This document shows, piece after piece, positions 45,301 to 54,632 of a stretch of DNA of 61,778 bases. Position 1 is the stretch's first letter. Every line of letters begins with the position of its first letter. A program made the position numbers and the translations under genes. Origin of the DNA: Chytridium lagenaria (lineage: Eukaryota; Chytridiomycota; Chytridiomycetes; Chytridiales; Chytridiaceae); contig JAHLKC010000186.1 of NCBI GenBank assembly GCA_025449115.1, positions 1 to 61,778 on the forward strand. The letters run 5' to 3'. A model generated the notes under the pieces. That model made no database searches. It was given only the letters and a program-made list of their open reading frames with translations, and was not told where the DNA came from.

Positions 45301-48300
45301 GTTCCATCCACCCACTCACACTCTCTCATCCCATACTCACATCCCTTCCGCTCACCTCACCAACCATTCGGGCCCGGGCTTCAAGTCTTTCCACCCCTCC
45401 CTTCTCTCCCGCAAGTCATTATCAAACAACCATGTAAACATCCATCCTCATTGCCTACATCTATTAATCCCACCTCGAATCCACTTTTTCCTCCTCTTTT
45501 GGCATCGTCGTAGTTTTCGCAGATGCTCCAGGTCTAATGGGGTTCAATTCCCCTTAAGGTCTATCACTAGCTGTTTGACTTGTCTAGAGCGGCTTTAAGC
45601 AACCACCTGTCCACTTTCATAGTTGCGGTTAATAAACATTTTATATTAAGGTATATGGAGCAGGATGGAGAGAGCCCGAATGCTGGACACCCTTCTCAAA
45701 GTTCAGCTGGACAGGATGCTTTTGGATTACATAGTGCTGGACAGGATGCTCTTGAATTAATGGAATTTGATGGTAATGCTATGGGTGACGTATGTGGTGG
45801 ACAGTGAAATGGAAATATGGTTGAAGACCACAACTCCATTAGACCTTGTCAGGCTGCACCTCTGATGCCTCTCAACTAAATTTTTAAAAAAACTTCGGCA
45901 ACAACCCCACCGCCAGCATAGCCTGTCAGCAAACATAACCCCAATCATAGCCTATAGGCCAACAGAGCCCTTCCAACGGACCTTTTGTCATAAAACGTAA
46001 CTTTTCAGATGCTGCATATAATATTCTTTAAATACACTATGTTCTTAATAAATAATATTTATAGAAATTTCATAGCCGTCATTGCTGGGGGGAAAAAAAG
46101 TAAGATGGGGAAAAGTTGACTGAAAACTGTGTCATTCTAAAGATAAAAAACATTTTACTCACCAACGCTGCATTTAAAATCAATTGCGCTGACAGCTTTC
46201 GCGTTTTTCTTTTTAGGAACATTAGATATTTCAAATTGAATATCGTTTGATGGTTGATGGTAGCCATAATTTATTACAGCTTTAGGGAAAAGTAAAAGTA
46301 GCAAGTGGCGTGGAAGATGTTGAGTAAGAACTTTATCTATGTTTAACGTGTGTTAGTTGGAACATCAATTATTCATTAAACAGGATGCGGCATCCTTTTG
46401 CGGCATCGAAAAGTTGTGATTTCAAGCCTAATGTGACTATTTTGGGCATAAATACACTTGGTACCAATATTAAAGACACTTCTATACTTTATAGCTTACG
46501 TAAGGAAGCGTTTTATTAATCATCGACGTAATTCAGGAGTACACGCACTATGTGCCGCACCAGCAGCATTGCAAGCAAAGATCTCATACTACCACCATAT
46601 GTTTTCATATTGTGGATGCACATGTGAGCAAAGTTTCCAGTTCCAATACATCCCGGCGACTAAGATATCACGCTTTACAGATAAAGCGCCATGTAATGAA
46701 ACGTTATGATGCCAAACGTCATCATTCTTAAAGCAAATTTGTTTTAATTTATACCACAGAACTCTTAGATGAAGTAGATAATATTCTAAGTTTTTGAAGT
46801 CTATTGCAACAGCGGTCAAGGCGGTACTGTCTTTTGTGTAAATGATAGTAGAAGTTGCGTAATGTCCACAAAAATGATTTTAAAGAGCCTATAATTTCCC
46901 AAAAGAATGATGTACTGAATACGCATTGAATGATATAATAATATGTGTGGGGGTATTGTGGGATTGCTTAACTTTTTTGAAACTTAATTGAGAAGTTGAG
47001 GTTTTGCGGCCATTGATTTTTTGAGGTGAAAGTCAAAAATGGATTTCTTAAATCTTCAAAATCGGAAATTACTTAATAAAGCCTATCATCACCACACGCT
47101 ACAGCCCTCATAATTTAGTCACTGATGGCTTCATAGAATTCATGAATGTGTGCAACGTTTGGTGTATTTTTAACAGCGGCAGAGGGGGGCTCCATAATTG
47201 CGATTGAAGAATTTTGACAGGCCTTAGAATTTTGTGCACTTCATAAGAGACACCATAAAACGGACATAAACGCGTCAAACTAATACATTAGATATATGAA
47301 CACTAGATACAAGTATGCTAAAGAAGAAGGCTAAAAAAAGACGTGTTTGGTATGCCCGTCACTATGAGAGAGTGTTGTTTTGTATATCGCCCGGGACCGT
47401 TTAATCTATAAGAGGTACCTCAACCAAATTTGTGCTCCTCTTCCAAAATTACAGAATGGTACAAATCATATGCAATATGAATATACGAAGAACAGAGAAT
47501 TTTAAAAAAAGAATCAGGTATGAACCCATAGGCGTCAATGTACGGAAGGGATCCAATTTCCACGTTCCGATTAATCCACACCCAACTCAGAGAGCACGCA
47601 TATAAAAACATTGTCCCAACTATCATAAAGCTTTCATTTTCACATCTGCTATGAAAATTGTAGCCCTGTTGATCCACGTCTAAGATATGCAATCAAAGTG
47701 AACCATTCTAAATAACAACCTGCGGATCGTCAAATTTCTTAAAGTCTCAGCGATATTTTAAAGCTCTTAAAAACCCTTTCACGCCGTACTAGACAACATG
47801 TAAACTTTGACATGCGTTCAATTCTGTGCGGCTCCTAAAGCCTTTAATTTTTATGTTTATGCTTCACTATAAGAAAGATTAAACTTCATTGACGTTAGCC
47901 ATCAACTTTATTGACTATAATTACAGCAAGAGGTGACTGAAGTGCTATATGTTTTTATTATGACAATCGCCAACTAATATTCCCATCTTACTCTTTTTTT
48001 CTCAGCACCAACGGTAATGAAATGGAAATAAGATATATTATTTAAATCAAGAAAATGGTTTTATTAAGAAAAATATGTACAGCACATGAAAGTATTTCTG
48101 TTTTAAAAAGGATGTAATAGCTAATGGTTCATAGCTGGAGGTTACGTACTGTGATGGGCCATGTGCAGTGGAGGGCGGGGGCGGTGGCGGTGGGAGGTTA
48201 TTTGTGAATTTCTTTTTTCAAAAAGTTTGCATGCCATCAAAACGGACGAGGTCTATCCAAAAAGCTGTGGTCTACAGCCATTCTTCACATCAGCATCCTG

Positions 48301-48479
48301 TCCACTGCTTTAGGCTCTTATAGCATTCCAGCATTCTGATAATTTCTCAGAGCTTTATCTTTTTTTTTTTTATCCAGAAGCATCCTGTCCAGCGTAGCGT
48401 CGAGAAGGCTATCTAGTATCCTAATGATGTCCTAGGCCTCTTTCCTTCCAGCCTGCTCCATACACCAGTTGAACACAAG

Positions 48480-48600
48480 TAGCCATCAGAGGGGCTTGAA
48501 CCCCCATAGACCACATTGGTGATGCGTACTCAATCCTTTCCAGTTATCGCCAAATCCACATGATCATGAGAGGGACTCGAACCCCCAAAGACCTATACGA
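48480..48600 (-). other. tRNA-like internal promoter motifs inside the element
   Basis: On the minus strand, an A-box-like TGGCGATAACTGG (about 48553-48540) lies about 45 bases before a B-box-like GGGGTTCAAGCCCC (about 48504-48491). A second B-box-like GGGGGTTCGAGTCCCT sits at about 48586-48571. A related GGGGTTCAATTCCCC occurs near 45538-45553 on the plus strand in the left half. The geometry fits tRNA-derived (SINE-like) sequence, but I cannot fold a full cloverleaf. Confidence 0.4.
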
Positions 48601-48721
48601 CATGCCAATGATGGCAAAATGGTTGTTGTGGTGCATGGAAGTTGGTAGGGTGGGTTGAGGTGGGTTTATGGGGATGGGTAGTGGAAGGGGTGAAGTCTTG
48701 AAACCCAAGCCCAAATGGTCG

Positions 48722-48952
48722 GTGACGTGAGCAGATGGGATGGATGAGTGGGTGGATGGAATCGATGGATCGGTGGACGGGATGGATGGGTAGATGGGAT
48801 GGATGGATGAGTGGATGGATGGGCAGGATGGACGGGATGGATGGATGAGTGGATGGATGGGCAGGATGGATGGGATGGATGGATGGGTGGATGGATGGAG
48901 GGGGAAGGAGGGAGGGAGGGAGCCGGGGAGGGAGGGAGGGAGGGAGGGGGCG
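48722..48952 (-). repeat. GATG and GGGA tandem repeats in the right arm
   Basis: Inverted counterpart of the left-arm repeats, shorter and differently interrupted, consistent with independent slippage in each arm. Confidence 0.9.
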
Positions 48953-49272
48953 GGGGAGTCCGTCATGACGGCCTCGGTGGAAAAAAGGAAGAAATCAATA
49001 AAAGAAATAGAAAAGAAAAAGAAATTGTGAGGAGAAAAGCTTCCTCTCGCTCTCCTCCTCCATTTTTATTTTTTTTATCTTTTTTCTCTTTTTTTTTTTC
49101 CGCGCCTGCGGCGCTTTCTCCTCCCGGCCCCCCCCCTTATTTCATCTTGAATTTTTCGCAAAGTCCTCGCTAGTAAAACCTGGGCCAGATCTCCCCACTA
49201 GCTGCATGAGGTACAGACATTTTCGCTAGTTTTTTCTGTACCTCCTAGGGGACTCTCACGGAACACTAGGTG
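48905..49272 (-). repeat. Right terminal inverted repeat
   Basis: Inverted copy of the left arm, including the subterminal hairpin and the GC palindrome. Confidence 0.9.
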
Positions 49273-49280
49273 ATAATATT
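49273..49280 (+). repeat. Right target-site duplication
   Basis: ATAATATT directly after the terminal GGTG; pairs with 44709-44716. Confidence 0.9.
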
Positions 49281-49595
49281 AGACAGGGTCCTTAAACCTT
49301 TAAGGAAGGTATTTTTGTCTTTATTGTACACAGTCACACAGTCACACACGATTTCATATAGAGGCTGAGTCAATTAATGATTATTTTATTTTATTTTGAT
49401 TAGGTAAATAGATGGTCCCTTCACCTTGAGAATCACAAGCCCCATCAGGGCAAATGGAACGAGTAATTTTATAAAATAAATACTTGCATATTATTCATTA
49501 TGCATGTATAAATATACACGCCCTTTCTCACTTTCTCACCTCACACTTCACTACCTACATTACCCAACGACTCTGATTCCTTCATCAACTCCATC
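49281..49595. other. Upstream region of array gene F
   Basis: Between the transposon and gene F. Contains a pyrimidine-rich stretch just before the ATG (about 49525-49590). The insertion lies only about 320 bases upstream of F and may affect its promoter. Confidence 0.5.
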
Positions 49596-50291
49596 ATGAA
49601 CCACTACACAATAAAGGACGATTCGCCATCTGCATTCCCCTCAGACCCATCTGAACTCGACTTTGACATTGATACCCTCCTCTCCTTCCCTCCATCACCC
49701 TGCCTCAGTGCTTCTTCTTCAACGTTCACGGATGCAGATCACCAGTCTTGCTTAACATCATCTCCATCGCCCTCGCCCCCTGCTTCAATTGCCGCTGCAA
49801 AGCCTGATGAAGGCGATGATCTACTTGCATGGTTAAACCTCAATAATACAAGCACAGCTGCACTGAGCCAGTCCAATCCCTCCCCGTCATTCAACCAACT
49901 TATTGATCCTTTCTTCAATCTACACGCCTTCAACAACGCACCAACCACCATCATTCCACCTCCCATCCCTCTCTCTATTTTCTCCGCCCTGGGGAGCCTG
50001 CTCAGCATTCCTTCACCGGCCCCATTGCCCCCGTTTCAGATGCCTTACATGAGCTCTCCATGTAAACCATCATGTAACGAAGTTCTGGCTTACGGGGTTC
50101 CGTACGCACCCATTCCTACCACCTTCCTCCCACCTCCTACCATCATCGTTCCTTCAAGCCCGATCGTTCCATCATCTTCTGCATCGCCGGCTCTTCATTG
50201 CACTAAACCTCCGCTTAATCGGCCACGTGGGAAGACGTCTGGCGTGTCTAAACGACAGACATACCAGCCGTCGTTTAATCCAATCTGTTAA
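49596..50291 (+). CDS. Array gene F: B-like low-complexity protein lacking the AT-hook module
   Basis: Intact 231-codon single-exon frame. The N-terminal motifs DFDIDTLLSFPPSPCLSASS and GDDLLAWLNLNN match those of gene B (DIDFFSTPPSP, DDMADAWLNI), so B and F form a subfamily distinct from C-E. The Pro-rich middle carries PTIIVPSSPIVPSSSASP, parallel to PPIILPSSPTEHPSASP in B. The C-terminus LHCTKPPLNRPRGKTSG ends at NPIC where B continues into its AT-hook and PYHREVL module. F is therefore C-terminally truncated or divergent. Without the DNA-binding motif it could act as a dominant partner, or it may be a decaying copy. A short remnant RPRGK may be the degraded hook. Confidence 0.65.
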   Translation: MNHYTIKDDSPSAFPSDPSELDFDIDTLLSFPPSPCLSASSSTFTDADHQSCLTSSPSPSPPASIAAAKPDEGDDLLAWLNLNNTSTAALSQSNPSPSFNQLIDPFFNLHAFNNAPTTIIPPPIPLSIFSALGSLLSIPSPAPLPPFQMPYMSSPCKPSCNEVLAYGVPYAPIPTTFLPPPTIIVPSSPIVPSSSASPALHCTKPPLNRPRGKTSGVSKRQTYQPSFNPIC

Positions 50292-50479
50292 TGTTATTTT
50301 CTTCACCACGTATCCTTTATAAACTGTCTATTAATCTGTAAATATAATATAATCTGCTATAATTTATCATACCGCCTTTTATCTATAGTCTGGTTGGCTT
50401 TGATGCACCACCGATTCGTATTAATAATATAGATTTGTCGAATCCATTTGAAATAATCCTCATCACCTAGACCCATACC

Positions 50480-51076
50480 ATGTCGGATAGGTTCTATGTC
50501 CATCGTCTTCAAGGCACCACTCCATCCGCCCTCGAACTCACACCAACCTCCAAGATCGTCGTCGACGGATGGAACCTCGTCAGCCGAGAATACGGTGAAC
50601 CTCCCGCCGAATACATGGTCCAATTCAAACCCGAGGACTGGGTGATCGATCGACACAATGAGATACTGGATGCACAACAGCGTGGACCTTTATACGTTGC
50701 AGTTTTGAGGGAAAGAGGGACGGATGAGGTTGTAGGGATGTGCCATGGGGGTGCTGTTCGGCATGATGAGGATTTTAAGAAAGTGGAAGGGGTTGGGAAT
50801 AGAGTGGAGTTGTGGACAGTGTCGATTAAGGAGGAGTTTTTGAAGGTGGGTGGGTTGGGCAGTATGATGCTGGATGATTTCTTTAAATGGGTGAGGGAGA
50901 CGTCGTCACAACATACAACGCCAACGACGGTGATGCTGATCTCGTTTGAATGTAACTTGAGATCGCATCGGTTTTATGAAAAGCATGGGATGCGGTGTGC
51001 CGTGGTGACGAGCAAGATGTACTCAGGGAGGGATACTGCCATACGAGTCTATACAATAGATATATGTTCCGATTGA
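50480..51076 (+). CDS. GNAT-family N-acetyltransferase, paralogue 1
   Basis: Intact single-exon gene of 198 residues, start MSDRFYVHRLQGTTPSALEL. GNAT-like features: central strand VGMCHGGAVRHDED, then WTVSIKEEFLKVGGLGSMML with the helix that in GNAT enzymes follows the acetyl-CoA pyrophosphate-binding loop, and C-terminal LISFECNLRSHRFYEKHGM typical of the last GNAT strand and helix. Substrate unknown. Tandem paralogue of the gene at 51380 (about 65-70% similar) and parent-like to the remnant at 25.06-25.52 kb. No frame breaks, so selection seems to maintain it. Probably cytosolic or nuclear (no signal peptide). Confidence 0.78.
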   Translation: MSDRFYVHRLQGTTPSALELTPTSKIVVDGWNLVSREYGEPPAEYMVQFKPEDWVIDRHNEILDAQQRGPLYVAVLRERGTDEVVGMCHGGAVRHDEDFKKVEGVGNRVELWTVSIKEEFLKVGGLGSMMLDDFFKWVRETSSQHTTPTTVMLISFECNLRSHRFYEKHGMRCAVVTSKMYSGRDTAIRVYTIDICSD

Positions 51077-51379
51077 TACTAGTTTGCTTCATTTATATAT
51101 TAGAAACAGTTACTGCATTTTCTGCTTCGTTTGGGATTAACTAGATAAAAGATCCTCATGCTATTCTTTCAACACTTTATCCTTTTAAGCACACCAATAA
51201 AATAGTCAATAAGAAATCACGGATGCTGCGAAGGGCGAACATCTCTTGAGACATCCTTCCTCCAGGATATAAAGTAGAACGCATGTTCAGATCTAATCGG
51301 ACAAAAATTCAGTCAAAAAATCACTCATCCTTGTCTCAGTTCCGAGTTCTCCCTTAAGCGTCCCAGCAACACCAACGCT

Positions 51380-51997
51380 ATGTCGAAAATGTTTTACGTC
51401 CAACGCTGTAAAGGCACAACCATCAACGATTTTGAACTACCCGCAACCTCCAAAATCGTCATTGACGGACGGATTCTCGTCAGCAACGAATTTGGAGAAC
51501 CCCCACCTGAGATGATGGCTAAATTCACACCGGATGACTGGGTACCGGACCGTCATGAGGAGATTCTGGAAGGACTAAAGCGCGGACCTGTCTATGTCGG
51601 GGTTTTAAAGGAGCGGGGAACGGACGCAGTGGTTGGGATGCTGCATGGTGGGGTTGTGCGGCACGATGAGGATTTTGCTGATGTGGTTGATGAGGACGAT
51701 GGTTGCGGGGAGAGTAGAAGAGTGGAGTTGTGGACTATATCTATCAAAAAGGAGTATATGAAGTTGGGAGGGTTGGGCGGATTGTTGATGGAGGACTTTT
51801 TCGAGTGGGTGAGAGAAACATCAATATCGTCACCAGCAAAGACAACGGTGATGGTAATATCGTTTGCGTGCAACTTGAGGGCCCGTCGATTCTACGAGAA
51901 GCACGGCATGCGATGCGCTTTGATGAAGACCAAAGTGTACGCGGGGAGGGCCATAGCGATTCAAGTATCCACTATATCCATTACGGCTAATATTTAA
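51380..51997 (+). CDS. GNAT-family N-acetyltransferase, paralogue 2
   Basis: Intact single-exon gene of 205 residues, start MSKMFYVQRCKGTTINDFEL. Same architecture as its neighbour: ATSKIVIDGRILVSNEFGEP, VGMLHGGVVRHDEDF, an acidic insertion VVDEDDGCGES absent from paralogue 1, WTISIKKEYMKLGGLGGLL, EDFFEWVRETS and NLRARRFYEKHGMRC. Same orientation, about 300 bases downstream of paralogue 1. No frame breaks. The substrate cannot be told from sequence. Confidence 0.78.
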   Translation: MSKMFYVQRCKGTTINDFELPATSKIVIDGRILVSNEFGEPPPEMMAKFTPDDWVPDRHEEILEGLKRGPVYVGVLKERGTDAVVGMLHGGVVRHDEDFADVVDEDDGCGESRRVELWTISIKKEYMKLGGLGGLLMEDFFEWVRETSISSPAKTTVMVISFACNLRARRFYEKHGMRCALMKTKVYAGRAIAIQVSTISITANI

Positions 51998-52206
51998 TTA
52001 AGAAAATTTCGAAAAGAGCATGTGTTGAACAAATTGCGCAATGCTGACAATTCCTTTTTGCTCGATGGCATCATTTTTGACCAAAGAGACACTTTGAGGG
52101 CTTTTGAAGGAAGGAAGGAAGACGGGCTGGCTGGACGTCATCCATCGGTCACGGCACAACACATATATTCTACCACTACTGTGCACACCACACAAACCTT
52201 CAAATA

Positions 52207-53424
52207 ATGGAATCATCAAACGGAAATAGCAACAGCAGTAGTCAAGGATTACTTCACAAGCTGGACCACCATCATCACTTAACTTCACCACCAATGGTGC
52301 AGACAACTCAAATGAGCGGCTCGTCCCCATCCCCATCATCCTCGCTGGACCCGATGGCAAACCCACCACTACTTTTGCTCTCGTCTCCGCTAGTCTCCTT
52401 GGTCAAAGCAACATATCCCTTGCAAGCATGGGTCTGGGGGGAGCTTGCCAGTGGCACCATCACTTCCGACAGCGGTGGGAACCTCCGCTCCTCCTATGCC
52501 TCTCGCTCCAGTAGCATTTACGGATAAGCCGACCATCTCCAATGCGTCAATACCACCGCTATCGACTTCCATGTCAGCCAGCAGTCGCCATCGTCTTGAA
52601 CCAGACATGTTTGCACCATACCCCGCCCGTCCTTCGCGGCCGGAAAACTCTTTGAAGCAAATCCTCCCTGGAGAGTCTACTTTAAAGCCCTTACCTCGGA
52701 ATCCTTCAAACCAGCCTTTACCTCCCCTCCCTCAACATTCATTACCAACCCCATACTACCCAGGAACCACTGTTCCTCCTTTACGCCCCCATCTCCCCTC
52801 AGACGATTCCTCCTACCTCTCCTTCCTCACCAGCCAGTCAACCCCACTTTCCACCAAATACGTTCCCACCCCGTCGAACAACTACAATAACGTGAACAAT
52901 CAAGACTTTTTACCATCCACATCATCATCCTCTTCTTCCACGCCCACCGCATCGCCTGTCGCTGCAACTGCTCTCACGTTTGAAGATGACTCGAATTCCA
53001 TCTCTCCGCCTCCAGTTGGTGCAGATGAGGAAGACAAGAGAAGACGAAACACTGCGGCGTCAGCAAGGTTTAGAGCAAAGAAGAAGCTCCGTGAACAAGC
53101 CATGGAACGTATGGCGAGAGAGATGAGCGTTAAAACAGACATTCTTGAAAGAAAGCTTGTTGGTATGTTCTCAACCCTATCTTTCTTACGATTCTAGTGT
53201 TTAACCTTTTTTTTTTTTTAGATATGGATCAAGAAGTTCTTTGGCTTCGTCGTCTTCTTGGTGAACGTGATGGACTTGAGAAGCTTCGAGAATATTATGC
53301 TGCTAACTTCCGGAATGTTGGGGATCAACCGCTCTTGCGTAAAGGCATTGAGCAGAGGCAGCGGAGGTTGAGTCGAAGGCCGAAAAATGAATATTTCAAT
53401 CCCTTTCACCTTATATTTGTATAG
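52207..53424 (+). CDS. bZIP transcription factor, MetR/Cys3-like
   Basis: Nuclear DNA-binding protein. Start ATG 52207 (MESSNGNSNSSSQGLLHKL). The Ser/Pro-rich N-terminal region probably includes activation sequence. The basic region KRRRNTAASARFRAKKKLRE (about 53037-53096) carries the N-x7-R type contact residues typical of the fungal sulfur-regulator (Cys3/MetR/Zip1) group. The leucine zipper continues across an intron (53163-53221): MSVKTDILERKLV | DMDQEVLWLRRLLGERDGLE. The C-terminus ends at 53424. One or two frame breaks occur in the low-complexity part (about 52400-52460). A target set in sulfur metabolism is inferred only from the basic region. It lies right of the GNAT pair on the same strand. 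Confidence 0.82.
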
Positions 53425-53816
53425 ATATACCATACTCGTTGTTGTTTGTTTTTGTTGTCGCAGTTGTTCGGGTTATTGAGCGTGATTTTGAGTGTAGCCT
53501 TGTTGCGCTACTGCAATTATTCTTATGAAGTATAGAAAAGAATGAAAGTCTTAATCAGTTACAAAGCATATTTTGAGTCCATTTATTTGAATCGCAAGCT
53601 TTAGAAAAACGATCTCTTTTTCATATTATTTAAGACGTTCCGAGAGGATCACAAAGCAGGAGCAAAAAAAGGGCGAGCGAAAAGCCGTCGCTGGGTATAC
53701 TATTTAAACAATGATTAAGGATGAAAAGAAAGTAGCTAACAGGAGGTGCACCATTGCCTTTAAAAATAAAAGGACAGCAGGAGGTAGGCTCCCTATAACT
53801 GCAAGCCCGCGAAAGC
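53425..53816. other. Intergenic between convergent genes
   Basis: 3' regions of the bZIP gene and the STYX-like gene. No gene supported. Confidence 0.5.
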
Positions 53817-54614
53817 TCAATACGTTGTCGTTACGCTTGCAGGTCCATTCTCCATCATAACAGCCGTATTTACATCCTCATCTTCAGCGTCTTCCGACAT
53901 TTGGCGTTTCCGATCTCCCTGATGAAGGATTTGTTCGGCAGTGTAGTTGAGGTTGGAAATAAATGCTTTTGCTTGGAAAATAGGTTCATATTCCTATTAA
54001 AAAAAAGCTTAAAAAACTTGCTCGTTGTAATAAAAGGTAGCGAACCTTAAGTTGGTATTTGAAGCCTTCATGTGGGTTCATGCAAAACCTCTTTTGCTGG
54101 ACAAACGAATAGGCAGACTCGAAATCCATGTTTTGCGATTCCATCACATACGCCACAACAAATGCTGGAGACCTTGAAAGCCCATTGTTGCAATAAACCA
54201 TGACTCTCCCTCCTGCCGCCAGCGATGCCGATATGAATGCCTTGCCTTCAGGAAAGTACGGGATGAGGTTTTGCATTGGTGAGTCCGAAACCTCACTAAA
54301 CGCATGGTTAGAAGAGCACTATGATGGTGAATAAAAAAGTGCCTCACATGAAGTGATATACGAAACGTTCGGGAATATCTTGGTCATGTAACGACGTTCA
54401 TTGTCGTCCCGGATACCAAGGATATGGGTGATGCCATGGTTGACGAGAAGGCTGAGATCTCTGGAACAACTGTATGGACCAAGCCAGACGTTTGGGATGA
54501 TCTCTTGCATCTCTCTCCTCATCTCATATCTGCTTAATTATGTCAGAGATATGGACTTTTTTTATAATTTAACCATCCACAACCACACACACCTCCAGTC
54601 TTGTGAGTCCATTA
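53817..54614 (-). CDS. STYX-like dual-specificity phosphatase-fold protein
   Basis: Dual-specificity phosphatase fold, orthologous by pattern to animal STYX. Four exons on the minus strand: start 54614 (MDSQDW), introns 54592-54530, 54347-54296 and one after YQLK (about 54050-54000). Diagnostic matches to STYX include YEMRREMQEI, LGPYS, HGITHILGIRDD, the loop VYCNNGLSRSPAFVVAYVME (about 54203-54145), KRFCMNPHEGF, and EYEPIFQAKAF across the last splice. Metazoan STYX has lost the catalytic Cys (Gly instead); here a Cys is present in the CxxGxSRS loop but the preceding His is Tyr. It may therefore be weakly active or a substrate-binding scaffold. One base is missing at the second splice junction to keep frame. 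Stop at 53817. Its start is 18 bases downstream of the stop of the next gene on the same strand. Confidence 0.85.
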
Positions 54615-54632
54615 CTGAGCGTCTTTTATTAT

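Larger units (their letters stand above)
44717..49272. mobile_element. Foldback-like DNA transposon with long TIRs and 8-bp target duplication
   Basis: A 4556-bp element. Both ends begin CACCTAGTGTTCCGTGAGAG and run inward as near-identical inverted repeats for about 350 bases. GA/CT-rich and CCATC-type tandem repeats, also inverted, follow, and then weaker inverted similarity. The perfect direct repeat ATAATATT flanks it (44709-44716 and 49273-49280). An 8-bp duplication is typical of hAT, P, or Kyakuja-Dileera-Zisupton-type elements; which applies is unknown. The interior (about 45810-48200) is AT-rich and shows no transposase frame, so the copy appears non-autonomous. The very similar arms (few mismatches in the first 200 bases) point to recent insertion. 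It separates array genes E and F. Confidence 0.88.

Noticed and set aside
45019..45437. Overlapping long open frames on both strands rich in Trp/Met/Asp/Gly or Ser/Ile/His/Pro
   Set aside because: They are translations of CCCT/CATC tandem repeats inside the transposon arm; similar frames appear in the right arm (48544-49173).
46079..47692. Short frames inside the foldback element as a transposase
   Set aside because: None carries DDE, hAT, KDZ or other transposase motifs; the interior appears non-coding.
48480..48600. A functional tRNA gene
   Set aside because: A- and B-box-like sequences are present, but I could not pair the acceptor and anticodon stems; kept only as tRNA-like motifs.
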